From positions 2,790,001-2,854,000 of the forward strand of contig JAYKYS010000005.1 in assembly GCA_036924285.1 (NCBI GenBank): a stretch of DNA of 64,000 bases. Direction: 5' to 3'. The translations under genes were made by a program, and so were the position numbers. Below are positions 44,451 through 56,825 of the stretch, piece by piece (positions within the stretch are counted from its first letter, which is position 1; every line of letters starts with the position of its first letter). This stretch comes from Asterella californica (lineage: Eukaryota > Streptophyta > Marchantiopsida > Marchantiales > Aytoniaceae). The notes under the pieces were generated by a model. That model had not been told where the DNA came from. It saw only the letters and a program-made list of their open reading frames with translations, and did no database searches.

Positions 44451-46481
44451 GCGTGCAGACCTGTCGCTTGAGACTGGTTACAGAAATAATTCAGGAGCCT
44501 ATAGCTCTGAATACTGCCCGATCGCAGCAAGGTGCTGCTGAAGCTAAAGAAACGTTGACGACATTCTGCTATTAGGAGGATGATCGACCATACTCTGTTC
44601 ATAGTTCAATCGATGATGACAAAAATATGCTATCAATTTTCCATTCTTTGCTTCATTGTCAAGCTCTGTTATGTCCCACAAGAGGTTAGTGTTAAAAGCT
44701 CACTGTTCAAGTTAGTTCTCAGCTTTGTTCTTCTTTTCGAGTTTTTTGTTATCTTCTTTGTACTCTATTATTTTTCTGATGTTTGTGTTATTTTCGTGGC
44801 CTTCGTTCATTTGCTACAATGTTGAAACAGTGCTCACACTACATATCAGACTCTGTAGCTACAATTGTTGAAAAGTATGGAATAGGAGGTGCTGCCAATC
44901 TGTGTCTTAGTTTTGCAGCCCTTTGTACGGTTTTGTACTCTCTTTTACGTTAAAATATTCACGGTCACAATTTTTTCCTTCCCAGAAAGACATCAACAAA
45001 CCATTCATTTTAACATCAACTACCATTCATTTTTCTACCATGGGCAAAATAAGGAATTTCGAACAAGTTTGTAGCGCTCCTCAGACTCTGCCTAAGCGAA
45101 CCTAATCTTCAAATTCACACTTTACTCACCTCGCCCTTCTGCCGTGCGTAAAATGGAATTTCCCACGAACACTGTACGCCGAAGTAAAATTAAGACAAAA
45201 ATCTATTCATGTATGAGAAGACACACGAACTAAAACCTTAGACGCTTGTGTGGACGCGGGTCCGTTCGGATACTCTCGCTAAGTGTAATACTGGGTATAG
45301 TGGGCAGAGACCCTAAGAGTTTCTTACAGCGCAAGCGAATTAACTTTCGAACGAGTACTAGAAAGGCCTCCCGGTTTGGGGAAACTGAAACTTGCGCACT
45401 GTTACAAAAATTGAAACTTGCAACTATGTCGAGGACTTTCTTGCGAAGTTGCGAGATTCCCCCTCTTCTGATCTTCGCTTAAGAGGGATGGGACAAACTG
45501 CAAAAACGCCCAGAAATCCCTCCGCCTTGTACGGGTTGTAGAACTGGAAGTTGGCTATGCAAAGGCATAGCAACAATCAGGGCTCGGCAGTGAGATGGTC
45601 TACTTTACGGCAGAAATGGGTGTAACCCTGCTTACTCCTGGTGGACTACGATATCATCCTTATGACTGAAGTCCGTGCATTGTGATCTTCGGTGCCGCCT
45701 TACATGGCAATGGTCCACTACAAGCTTGATACGGGATACATATGGAACTGAGGGTGAGTTGAGATCATGAATGAGGGTGAGCTGAGATCTCGATTAAGAT
45801 CATGAATGAGAAAAACATGAAGCCCATCGCAGATACATCTATAACAATCGAATTGCCAGTACCGTTAGCGGAACACTGATATGTGGTCATGCACGGATAA
45901 GTCTGTAAAACTTATCACGCTTTCACGTGTTCTTTCGTAACAACAGGCACAATTGTCCATCAAACGGACAAAGTTGAACGGCTCACAACTTACTATTAAT
46001 CCATATTTCCATATTCCGCTGCGCCATGAAGTTTATCTAGTTTCTACTCTACAACTTCTCTCAACTCTCTACCGAACCATACTACTTAACTATGTTCGAA
46101 AATAGGATGAAACCGAAAATCTCTTACAGGAGAAAAATCAAGACACGGGGGTAAAGGAACCAAAGAGGACATCATAAATTTACATACGATGGAGTGAAAC
46201 TCAGACGTCGGCCGGGAAGCTTAATAAATTAAGAAACACTTCCAAGAGTTCTCATAAAGGTGTCCAAATCCACGTTTGGCATACTCCTTCCCCTTGCGCC
46301 AGCGCTGTCCAGAATCCTGTACGACAACCGAACCCTAAATGCCACCAGCGCGCCGACTGCTAAAAGGCAAGAACTAAACCGCTCGTGAATGGTTCCATCC
46401 CCGATCCATGACTTCCGCTTGCTTGCTGTACTTCCATAAACGGGTTCAAGATATCATAGATTCCTACAACAGATTCAAGAC
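44451..46481. other. No gene seen; probable RPS28 3' region at the right end
   Basis: Open frames at 44580-45482 show no conserved motif. The base composition shifts from AT-rich to more balanced after about 45100. The last 200-300 bp should include the 3' UTR of RPS28, which is transcribed leftward. Confidence 0.35.
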
Positions 46482-46679
46482 CTATCGCAGCCTCCTGGCT
46501 TCACGTTCGGACTCGAGCAAGGTGAGGATGTCACCTTCACGAACGGGTCCTTTAACGTTCCTCATGATGAGACGATTTTGGTCGTCCAAAAACTTAACGC
46601 GCACCTGGGTCACTTGACCCCTCGATCCAGTGCGGCCGATAACCTTCATAACAATCGCCAGCTTCACCTGGGTGTCCAT
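46482..46679 (-). CDS. RPS28: 40S ribosomal protein S28 (eS28)
   Basis: The 65-codon frame runs from ATG at 46679 to TAG at 46482. It reads [20 protein letters not shown], then [10 protein letters not shown], then [20 protein letters not shown] and SEREARRLR, the full-length plant-type S28 with the invariant [14 protein letters not shown] and [13 protein letters not shown] blocks. eS28 is an OB-fold protein in the head of the small subunit near the mRNA exit channel. Length equals the family norm, there is no intron in the coding part and no break, so it is probably functional. A TAG stop at the conserved C-terminal Arg shows that TAG is a stop codon in this genome. Upstream lie a 30-bp tandem repeat and a telo-box, the latter common in plant ribosomal protein promoters. 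Confidence 0.95.
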   Translation of the reverse strand: MDTQVKLAIVMKVIGRTGSRGQVTQVRVKFLDDQNRLIMRNVKGPVREGDILTLLESEREARRLR

Positions 46680-46780
46680 GATGCGTCAGCAGCAGCAAAA
46701 CTCGCCTCAGTAAAAAGCCGGCAAATGATAGAGCGCAACGCAGAAACACGCTTGAGCTGCTGCGTGAAGATTGTGAAAAA

Positions 46781-46840
46781 GGAACAAGCGACGCAATGAA
46801 TTGTGCAAAAGGAACACGCGACGCAATGAATTGTGCAAAA
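46781..46840. repeat. 30-bp tandem repeat upstream of RPS28
   Basis: Two 30-bp units (46781-46810, 46811-46840) differ at one base (GGAACAAGCG against GGAACACGCG) and share ACGCAATGAATTGTGCAAAA; a partial unit precedes them. They lie 100-160 bp upstream of the RPS28 start codon, in the probable 5' UTR or proximal promoter. Confidence 0.85.
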
Positions 46841-46882
46841 GAGAGTGTCGAGACTTGCAGAGATGAATATGTAGCACACAGC

Positions 46883-46892
46883 TTAGGGTTTT
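46883..46892 (-). promoter_or_regulatory. Telo-box upstream of RPS28
   Basis: The minus strand reads AAAACCCTAA, about 205 bp upstream of the RPS28 ATG. AAACCCTA boxes are established elements of plant promoters for ribosomal protein and other growth-linked genes. No TATA box could be assigned. Confidence 0.55.
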
Positions 46893-47469
46893 GTTTCACT
46901 ACCGTGGTAGGGTATCTGAGCACACCAACACGTCGCAGTTCCCGTTCGCGAGAACCCCGGGTCGCCAGACTCGCCACTCATGCGGAACCATAAGTCGGAA
47001 AGGTTTTCTGGTGAAACCCTCAGGTAACTGGTAATCAATAATGGAATACGGTTTGAGCAATCACTTGAACAACTTTGCGTGACCATCACAAGCCATCCCC
47101 CGCCGACAGCGGGAGTTGGTAGGTCTGCTCTCTTTCCGCTTTGATTATATTTGGATCTTACGCTTAGCAATATGATATTATGATAAATACATATTTTAGA
47201 ATTTTTATTTTTGGGCCGATAGTTTCTAAGAGAAAAACGGCTGGTAACCAAACTCTTTTAAGTTTTCTAATCAATTCAGTTTTTTATTATGAATTCGAAG
47301 CAGATGGGGGTGTGAATATCAAGAATCAGGTTTCACAGCCAATAATCTCACAATGAAACTGTTTTATCTAAGAAAAAGTCAGAAAAACATTTTGAAGTAA
47401 GTATTATAATCTAATTGTTATCATTCAGTTTGTTTATTATCTGATGCATATTGACAGTCACCTATGATT

Positions 47470-47617
47470 CGCATCCTCCATCATAAGATGGAGGAAGCAA
47501 ATATACAAGGGTTTAATTTATTATTTAATTTTTTTGTTGAAAAAAATTAGGTAATAAATTAAATATCTCGTTAAAATTTGAGCCCTCGAGTTATACTGTC
47601 TGAAGCGCATCCTCCAT
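47470..47617. repeat. Small fold-back insertion flanked by 12-bp direct repeats
   Basis: CGCATCCTCCAT occurs at 47470-47481 and again at 47606-47617. Between them is an inverted repeat with 24-nt arms (47512-47535 and 47540-47563, two mismatches, loop GTTG). Just at the left is a second palindrome CCTCCATC-ATAA-GATGGAGG. A diverged inverted copy of part of it is at about 2486-2538, so it is a dispersed repeat. Confidence 0.6.
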
Positions 47618-49842
47618 TTCTTTCCTTATGGGTTATTTCGGGATCTTCTCATGTCCCTGAGCTCTCTTAACATTTAACATTTTTTGATTTTTTGAATTAA
47701 TCTTATGTATCTAATATGGTAATTTAATACATATATTTTATCAAGTGAGTATTCACAGGTTGTGAGTTCAAGTATTGTTTTCTTTTATACTGTGTCGTTA
47801 TTTTGTGTGTAAGTATTCACTCAAATTACAATTTCTCAAATTTTAAACTATATCAAAATTACTATCATTTACACTAATTCTGCACTCACACTAATTAGGT
47901 ATACATTGAATAGAGAAGAAAGTGTCTTGGTTTCTCTCTTCTATACGACATGCTCGAGAGATGTATGAAAGCACATATGCTCGCTTTTGAGCTCAAAGGA
48001 TTTCTATTTAAATATCTCATACACACAATTCAACCACAGTTTTACAATGGGGAAAAATCAAAAATAGATTTATATAATTCAAGGTGAAAGAATGGATACT
48101 ACAATACTTTATTACCTTCATTGCTAAAACAATTCCATCTTGTCTATTTTATCCCAAATTTGAAAAATCTGCATGAAAGAATGGCGAGACCATAGAGTTA
48201 CGGAGTAGTTGCTTAAGAGATACCATGAGTTTTTTACCCAAACCCACAACTCTTATGTGTAAAACATGATCTCCCTCGTTATTGTTAACTTTGATACCCT
48301 TAATAAGATAGTAATAAAATGGAAAGAAAAGGAAAGAGGGTAGCTAAGTTGGTATCGAAGAACTGCGAAACAAAAATGATTAATCGTTTCTAATGATGAA
48401 TAAGTTATAACTAATAAAATTACTTTATATATTTCACGTTTTCTGATATATACCTCGAACATGCTACAAGTTGCTATGCATAATAATGAGTGGCAGTGCC
48501 GATTTATCACCCAAAAAGATTTTCAAACGGCGTTGAGGTAGACGGAATGTTTTTTGTCACTGGAGTGAGATCTCCAATTCAAGCTCTCATCTCTTCGATC
48601 TACTTCGTCATGAGATTTATAGTCTTACCAACCACAACAAGCAAAAGAAACACCCCAACAAGATGCAAAATAAAATATATACATGCTAGATAATATGCAT
48701 CAAAAATAAACTTTCAAGTGGAGGTTACGTAGGATAACGATGTCGGTTTTAAGTGTTATTGGATGTTATTTTTTCAAATTTTTTGTTTTTGTTATTTTAA
48801 TATTAGAATTTATACATTATGAGGAAAGACGTGATCTATGCACTTTTGTGTTTTTAAGATTTTATGATATATTTTTTATGATATTCGAGAGATTGTCTAA
48901 CGATCATTCTCCAAGATTATGATTTTATATCTAAGAGTGTATGTTAGAGACGAGTTTCTTACAAGTAATGTATGTGTGGTCTTAATTCGCTTTATAACTA
49001 TGTGTGCTCTCTTTCATGAGATTGTGATCGTCAAAATTTTGATCGATCATCATCTCATGAAAGTTCTTGTTCTTCTTATTATCTAAATGGTGTATCTGAT
49101 ATACTCGAGGCTGCAGAGCGATACATGGTGAGATGAAAATCCGTAATTTTGTGTTGGTTAGTAAAATGATAAAATGGTAAATAATAATAATCAATAGTAG
49201 ATATATTTATTAATAAATAGTAGACGTATTTAGAGGAAAAATCAATACATGTTGCATGATGTAAGCATGAGTTTCTTTCTCCACATCAGTTTGTAGTTGC
49301 AACGTCTAGAAGTTATGAGTTTGTGTCCTCGGATATTATTACGGCTCTAGTTTGGATCTTCATCCTCATTGGATTACAAGTTTTACTAGTGGAGGTAGAA
49401 AACAATTTAATAGAATTTCTTGTGCTATCATCTTTATGACGTTCATGGATGAAGGTGGATGTCTTACGAGTCCGTTCTTTTGATGTGGTTGTTTTATTAT
49501 TCATTTCTTTCATTAGCACGATTTGTTGACTGAAGGAGTCGTTGTCTTTGACTCTGCTATAGGTATGGAGATTATTTGGATATACCTCTCTTTGCTAACT
49601 CACTGTAGGACTCTCTCGCCACCACCTTGATTGCTCCAAGTTGTGTTTCTTTCTGTGGCTGATGATATGCATATAGTAGATATGACGGACTAAGTTTGTG
49701 ATGCTTTTGATCATCTCATCTTTTAGTTAACTCCGGTAAGATTGCGAGAAAAGTGTCAAAGTGCAGAGGTTGATCTCCCACAAGTATACCGTTAGATCGT
49801 CAGCTCTCATAGGGCTTTGTAACACTTAGATATGATACATCG
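47618..49842. other. AT-rich stretch, no gene seen
   Basis: Frames are short and have no recognisable motif on either strand. No structural RNA was recognised. Confidence 0.4.
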
Positions 49843-50070
49843 TGTTGATATAGTCCCAAGCTCTAGCAGATCGATGGCTAACATTAGCCGGTGTGGTTAG
49901 GGTAGTTACAGTTAGTTAGAGGGGTAACCCACCATTAGAGTTTCTCTTGTACTCACCTCCACTATATATACATGGAGAGGCAAAGCCGTTCTTATCTCAT
50001 TCGTATTTTACTTTCCTTGTCTACTCTCTCTCTCTTCTTGGAGTGTCTTCGAAGTATCGATCTTTCTACA
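49843..50070 (+). repeat. 5' LTR of the Copia element
   Basis: 228 bp with TG...CA ends; includes CACTATATATACATGG near 49960-49975, a likely TATA box. Confidence 0.9.
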
Positions 50071-50082
50071 TGGTATCAGAGC
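50071..50082 (+). other. Primer binding site, tRNA-iMet type
   Basis: TGGTATCAGAGC starts at the first base after the LTR and is the well-known complement of the 3' end of initiator tRNA-Met used by plant Copia elements. Confidence 0.9.
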
Positions 50083-50729
50083 AGTAGAGAGCGTGTGTCT
50101 TTTGCTGATGAGCAAGATGGAGTTTATGCATGGAGAAGTACAGGAGAGAGCAGCTAGAGTTGTGTCTAATGTCGAGCACTATCCTGTTGATGCGTTCAGG
50201 TGAGACGAAACCGTTTCTTTCATCATCAGAAACTTTGAACGCGATTTCGAAGACCTAGACGATTTTTTCTCGCTAAAATTTGTCAACAAGCATTTTAAGG
50301 CAGTCTTGTTCATAAGGTGTGAATTGTGTACTCGGCCAAGTTTCAGTTGATTTGGAGGTTTCCAGTGACAGATTTTCAATTGGATCTTTTTCGACCAAAA
50401 TGAAAGTTTTAGTACTTGAGTCTAAAACAAATCCTGTTCTGAATATATTTGAGGATTTCTGAAAATTTCAAGAGGTAGCACACCCATTTCTGATCTAATT
50501 TGGTCCAGTTTCGACCTTTATTGATGTGTTCTTTCAACGTTCCGCCGTGTTTTGTACACCTACAGTTCACGGACAGTTTCTTTCTTCATTGTCGCTGTAG
50601 GAGGAGTTTGCAGAGTTGTCTTGTTGTAACTTGTGACAACTCTTGATCGCGCGGTGTGGGCAGACGAGTTTCGTGAAAGTTTTGTGAGATTTTCCGCGTA
50701 CAAAACAGAGCAATTTTGACATTGCAACT

Positions 50730-51599
50730 ATGACGGAGTCCGTGTCTTTGATCATTGGAGAGAAGCTCGACAAGAACAACTACCAAGTGTGGAAGTTCCA
50801 GATGATGACTTTCCTACAAGGACAAGATCTATGAGATCTTATCATTGAGGAGGAGAAAGCACATGAAGTACCAATTTCTGACCTGAAATTTAAGGAGTGG
50901 AAGAAGCGCTCGAACGGTTCACTACATCGCGTTACCAGTTTCAGCATCGATGATCAATCACATTCAAGATTGCGATACGTCCAAGAAAGCTTAGGATGCA
51001 CTCGCGCGTCTGTTTCAATCCGGAACAGAGGCGCGGAAGCTGCAATTGCTACAGCAGTTCAACACCGTGAAGAAGAGATCGATGTGTATCAACGACTACG
51101 TGAACCATGTCAAGCAGCTCGTGGATCAGTTATCTTCTATCAAAGTCGAGATTGATCCCATTGTCTTGATCGGAGCCACACTTGCAGGGACTGCCTGCAG
51201 AATACAACCAGAGAACCCCTTTCGTGGTTTGATGAGCTTGTTCCTATGATGTTAGGAGAGGAGGTGCACCTACTGGGGAGTTCTACTTCGACGGACCAGC
51301 AAGAATCTGTCTATTTTGCAGGTTCTGGAGGATCTCGAGGCAGGAGTCGTGGAAAAGGTGCTAGACGTGGACGGGATCGCGAACAACAACAGCAATCGCA
51401 GCAGCAGCAGAACCAGCAACAGTTTGGTTCCTCCAACAACAAGAGACGAGCGCCTGGTTCCTGCAACTACTGCAAGAAGCAAGGTCACAATGCGAATCAG
51501 TGCTATAAGAAGCAGAACGACCAAAGACACCAATACGACAACAACCACCAACAAGGTAACAACAGTCAGTCTGCGGCGTTCGAGCCACAGATTGACTAA
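50730..51599 (+). pseudogene. Copia gag, disabled
   Basis: ATG at 50730 gives MTESVSLIIGEKLDKNNYQV and WKFQMMTFLQGQDL, then TGA at 50832-50834 where Trp is expected. Later frames give MCINDYVNHVKQLVDQLSS and, at 51246-51599, an Arg/Gln-rich part followed by the zinc knuckle CNYCKKQGHNANQC (CX2CX4HX4C) at about 51465-51507. There are at least two frame changes. The same TGA is present in the minus-strand copy at 30164-30162, so the defect predates at least one transposition. Confidence 0.82.
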
Positions 51600-54500
51600 G
51601 TTATCGACTCCGATGTCACTAGTCACATGATTCTCCATCGGGAGTGGTTCAATATACTCGAGCCTGTGGAGACTCCACAGTTCATAGTGACAGGAGATGA
51701 CACCAAGCACAAGATCCAAGACAAGGATAACATTCCACTTGACATTCCTGCTTCAACGTTTACTGATATACGGAATGTCTGACATGTACTCACGTTGACT
51801 AGAAACCTGCTATCTGTAGGACATTTGATAGAGCAGGGTTTGCAAGTGCGCTTCAATAAAGATGGATGCTTTATTGAAGATTCGAATGGCATTGTCATAG
51901 CTCGAGGTAGCAAGAGTGGTAGGTTGTTTAAACTAGATGCATCTGCGTGTAAGTTATAGGCTGCCATGTATGAACAGAGTGGTGCAGTAGAGTCTGACAT
52001 TGACATCTGACACAACCGAATTGGACACATGAACTTTCAGAGGTTGAAAAACCTCCGAGTTCTAACCTGGTTACAGGTCTGCCCAAATTCGAATCCAGTG
52101 AGTCCACTGGAGTCTGTGTAGCATGTCAATTCGGCAAGCAAGCTAGATAGCCCTTTAAGGGATCAGGTAGTAAAGCGAACAAGCTTCTGGAGCTTGTTCA
52201 CACTTATGTATGGACTGCTTCTCAGCCAGTATGACCGGTTTTCAGTACTTCGTGTCATTCATTGATGATCATTCGCGTTATACTTGGATCTATTTGTTGA
52301 GAAACAAGTCCTCTACCGAAGTACTGTTAGCATTCCAGACTTTCTGCAAGTTGGTGGAGAAACAGTCTAGAGCATTTATCCTCAGTTTGAGATCTGATGG
52401 AGGAGGCGAGTTTCTTTCTGGAGAGTTCGATGCATATCTGCGTGAGCATGGCATTCGACGTCAAAAGACCTATAGTTACAGTCCGCAGCAGAACGGGGTT
52501 GCAGAGCGCAAGAATCAACACATAGCAGAAGCTACTCGTGCGATGTTGAACGAGAAGACCATGCCTAGACTTTACTGAGCAGAAGCTATTTCATGTGTGA
52601 TGTATCTAATGAACCGAATGTCTATAGTGACACTCTACAACAAGACACCGATGGAGGTCTTCACATGCAGTAAGCCTGATTACTCTTTCTTTAAAGTTTT
52701 CGGATGTATCTGTTGTATGCACATATCTGATGAAAGACGTAAGAAACTAGATCTGAAAGCAGATAGATGTATCTTCCTTGGCTATGTTTCCAATACGAAA
52801 AGATATAGATGTTACAATCCTTCGTCCAAGCAGTTCTATATCAGTAGAGATGTTTTTTTTTATGAGCTACAGTCTTGGTTTGCGCCTGCACTTGTCGTAG
52901 CCATCCCTGTATCTACTGTAGAACCAAGGAGTCAGTCCACTTTAGTACCTCAGAGTAGTACGTTGAGTGGAGGATCTGGAGAAGTCATTGATTCCAGATC
53001 AGAATCAGTTGCACATAGAGGTGTTGTTAACGCTGGAGTCCACGTAACACAGCTTAGTAGAACTAGTGTAGTTTCTACACAAGATGAGCGCGTGCTATTG
53101 CAACGTATGTTTGACTCATCCAGATATGTGGATCTTCCACATCCATTGGATACTTTGTCTCAGACCTTGGCGTCTACGTCAGATCAGATGCAAGGAGAGG
53201 TGACTAGTACACCGATTACCTCTCGCAGATCTAAACGGACAAAACATCTAGTGAGTAGGTATATGCATGAAGGTTTTCTTGCTGCACACCATGCATATAT
53301 GACCAATGTTCTTCAGGAACAAGAACCGAATCCTTTTGATTCTAGCAAACAGATCACAAGTTCGCTTGAGGAGGCGATGCACAAAGCCCAATGGGTAAGT
53401 GCTATGGAAGCTGAACTTGCTGCGCTTCATCATCAACAGACTTGGGAGTTGGTGGACTTATCTCAAGGTAAGAAAGCGATTGGTTGCAGGTGGATCTTCA
53501 AGGTCAAGCGCAACTCGGATGGTATCATGTGTCGATACAAGGTCAGATTGATAGCTAAGGGCTACGCACAGTAACATGGAGTGGATTTTGAGGAGACCTT
53601 TGCTCATGTTGCGAAGATGATGACTATTCGAATAGCAGTTGCAGTTGCAACTCAAAAAGGTTGGAAGATGCATCAGATGGACTTCAAGAACACCTTCAAC
53701 GGCGATCTTGAGGAGGAGATCTACATGCAACAACCTCCGAGTTATGAGGATCCAAAGTTTCCTTCTCATGTGTGTAAGTTACGGAAGACCCTCTATGGTC
53801 TGAAACAGACACCAAGAGCATGGTATTAAAGATCAATTCTTACTTGAAGTCTCTTGGTTACCACTTGTGTAGTTCAGACTCTACCTTGTATTCATTGAGA
53901 ATACGAGATCGGATTGTTGTGATCACCATCTATGTTGATGACTTGATCATTATCGGTAACTATGATGAGCTTATTTCCCGGATCAAGGACCACTTGAAAT
54001 CCAAATTCGAGATGATGGACTTAGGAGAACTTAAGTATTTCCTTGCTGTGGAGTTCATTAGAGAAGGGAAGGATGTTTGGCTTGTACAGAGACAGTATGC
54101 TCTCAATATGCTTGAGAGATTTGGTATGCTTGATTGCAAACCCATTGCTACACCATTAGAGCAAAGGGTAAAGCTAGGAGCAGAGGATGGTGAGTTACTT
54201 GATGATCCACGCATGTACAGACAGATGGTTGGGAGTCTTATCTATCTGACGATCACCATACCAGACTTGAGCTATGCCGTCGGTGTGATCAGTCAATTCA
54301 TGCAGTCACCACGGAGATCACATTTTGAGGCTGTCAAGCGGATACTCCGTTACGTGAAGTTCTCGATGCAGTACAGACTTCACTATCGATACGGTGGACC
54401 ATTGTTGTTACATGGCTACACAGATGCTGATTGGGCAGGAAGTGCCGACAGGAGATCCATGTCAGGTTACGCTTTTGGACTTGGAAACGCTGCTATTAGT

Positions 54501-54946
54501 TGGGCTTCTAAGAAGCAACCAGAATTGCTGTGTCATCTACAGAAGTAGAGTACCGAGGAGCAACGAACGCAACATGCAAATCAATTTGGCTTCGATGTCT
54601 GCTATCTGATATTGGTGTGGAATGTACAGATCCTGTTGTTGTATATACAGACAACATTAGCATCATGAAGTTAGCTAGTAATCCTATTTTTCATGCTAGG
54701 ACGAAGCACATTAAGGTGCACTATCACTTCATTAGAGAGAAGGTCCTTGCAGGAGAGATTGAGCTCAGTTATGTGAGCACAGGAGATCAGGTTGCCGATA
54801 TCTTCACTAAGGCATTGCCTAGAGATAAGTTTCATGCTTTCAGACATTGTCTAGGAGTACATGATGTAGAAATGAGCTTGAAGGGGAGTGTTGATATAGT
54901 CCCAAGCTCTAGTAGATCGACAGCTAACATTAGCCGGAGTGGTTAG
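51600..54946 (+). pseudogene. Copia pol (protease, integrase, RT, RNase H), disabled
   Basis: The protease region starts at 51600 with VIDSDVTSHMILHREW (DS-G motif degraded). Integrase occupies about 52000-52900: FIDDHSRYTWIYLLR, LRSDGGGEFLSGEFDAYL and SPQQNGVAERKNQ keep the D-D-E signature. RT occupies about 53340-54130: GCRWIFKVKRNSDGIMCRYK, LYGLKQTPRAWY and the catalytic IYVDDLIIIGNYD at 53930. RNase H at 54415-54800 has GYTDADWAGSADRRSMSGYA and STEVEYRGATNATCKSIWL, then VADIFTKALP. Inactivating changes: TGA at 52576-52578 (for Trp), TAA at 53572-53574 (for Gln), frame loss at 53827, frame change near 54540, and upstream frame changes near 51780-52200. The last codons run into the 3' LTR. 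Confidence 0.92.
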
Positions 54947-55116
54947 GATAGTTATAGTTAGTTAGAGGGCTAACCCACTATTAGGGTTTCTTTTGTACTC
55001 ACCTCCACTATATATACATGGAGAAGCAAAGCCTCTCTTATCTCAATCCTATTTTACTTTCCTTGTCTACTCGCTCTTTCTTCTTGGAGTGTCCTCGAAG
55101 TATCGATCTTTCTACA
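54889..55116 (+). repeat. 3' LTR of the Copia element
   Basis: 228 bp, preceded by GAAGGGGAG (54880-54888), the polypurine tract. About 18 differences from the 5' LTR. Confidence 0.9.
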
Positions 55117-56385
55117 ACACGTAGTATCATAGTGCTGGTGGGATCAAGGGACTTCATCTATAATTTCTTAGATGTTACACTAGCGGAAGATGTTTTGCAT
55201 ATAGAGGACTTCCTTATGTTATAAGGTCCCAAAATTACATTTGGTATATTTTTCTCTTCTATAGCATGTTTTACGAGTTACTTACTCTATATAGTACTCC
55301 CATCTCTTATATTTCTCTCAGCCCTTAAAGAGTTTGATATGAAGATTATGGAGGTCTTTGATGACATCTTAGGACTGAAGACTTTTGAATGTGTAACATG
55401 GCCTATTCCACGTAGAAGAAATCATTGTTGATATCATGCGGAAGGACAAATCTTCTATATGTGGAGGAGAATACTCAAACAACTCTTTCGGGTAGTTGGA
55501 TCCTCTAAGCACCTTGACTTTGTGATCATTTTCTCATGCAAGATAGACTTATTCTAGAGGATTCTGGATTGAGATGGAAGACAGTTTTTACTCATATATA
55601 TGTGTCTTCGTATCTCTAGAGACAATATGATTCTAGAGATACATGAGGCACGCCTTCTTTTTTGAGCTTTTGGTAGTTCTCACGGTTTGCAGTCTTTTTT
55701 GATAGAACACCACTTGTAGCATGTTTTTCATGCGCTCTTAGTTGATTATTCCATCTCACGATATACTAGAGAAATGACTCCGCTCTCGTTCGCACAAGAA
55801 CACAAGATCTTGACTCATAGCTCGGCCTTATATTAAAGATTTATGACTCGCATTTATCACATTCTTTATGACAATGGTTTTGCTTAGGCTTGGTCCATCT
55901 TGTTGCTTCGGCTTTGCTCAACATAGGAAGTTTTTCTATATGCATATAGAATAACCTCCCTTCGTGATTGTGCTAGAGCTTACCACAATATGTATTCATT
56001 TTCATTTTTTTATATTATATATTTTACACAATATGTTTTCATTGCTCTAACGAGAGCTTTAGCTGCATACTCCACAAAAGTGCATTGCAGTAAGCGATGC
56101 CACCTCTTGTGCATCAATTGTATGTAATACTTCTGATTTATCATTGTTTGATACTTCATGAACAAATTATACGCATGATTTTTTATTTATCATCATCTTT
56201 GAAGAACAATTAATGATAGTAGAATAAAGATAAGGATTTTGATGCATATTCTCTCTTTTCTCTTCACGTTGTGGGTGCTTGACCTTTGGATCCATTTTTC
56301 CCTTGTTCGACTTGATGGGGTCTTCCCGTCCTTTTGTTTAAATCACCAGCAGGACTTCAGTTTACGAGTTCACTGTGGGAACAAA
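55117..56385. other. No gene seen
   Basis: CGTAGTATCATAGTGC directly after the 3' LTR resembles a decayed primer site, perhaps from an older nested Copia copy. The rest has no recognisable gene. Confidence 0.35.
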
Positions 56386-56494
56386 GAAATATAACCAATA
56401 AACCACACTTTCGATCATAGAATCTGAGAAACAATGAATTAAATAAAAACTGAGTTATAGCTATACAATCATTTTCTTCCAAGTAAACGATTGA

Positions 56495-56620
56495 GTATCG
56501 ATTGAAAAATGTTCCGTCGAAAATTCTTTGGTTTCTTGGAACAAACAGAATCTTCTCTACAAAATCAAAGTACACGGGAAAAAAGAAATATTCCCTATTC
56601 GCCTTTTATACCGCACTGGG
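56495..56620. repeat. Dispersed repeat, copy 1
   Basis: Shares an ordered series of short matches with 60575-60715: AATGTTC, CGAA-ATT-T-TGGTT, CTTGGAACAAACA, AAAGTACACG and AGAA-TATT. Coding potential is absent. It is part of a repeat of unknown class present twice in the window. Confidence 0.45.
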
Positions 56621-56825
56621 GTTTAAAGGAAAAATACAACGAATGAAGATAAACGTCTTCCTATCGTGTCTGTCCTTACTACGTAGTCCGTAGCCTATCC
56701 TGGAACATCGGATCGTTACACTCCCCACCACCGTCGCGGTTAAGGTTACAGTTAGTCTAACTTATAATCAGACTTTAACTGCTGATTACTTATTGTCAAA
56801 TTTTAACCACCGAGCCTATTCGTAA

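Larger units (their letters stand above)
49843..55116 (+). mobile_element. Ty1/Copia LTR retrotransposon, complete in structure but disabled
   Basis: Two 228-bp LTRs (49843-50070, 54889-55116) both run TGTTGATATAG to TCTTTCTACA. The primer site TGGTATCAGAGC follows the 5' LTR at once, and a purine tract GAAGGGGAG precedes the 3' LTR. I count about 18 differences between the LTRs (near 8%), so the insertion is old compared with the Gypsy element. Gag, protease, integrase, RT and RNase H follow in Copia order but are broken by nonsense codons and frameshifts. The flanks (CATCG before, ACACG after) do not give an exact 5-bp duplication. Confidence 0.93.

Noticed and set aside
51270..51719. 149-codon minus-strand Leu/Val-rich frame
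   Set aside because: It is the shadow of the Gln/Arg-rich zinc-knuckle end of Copia gag on the plus strand.
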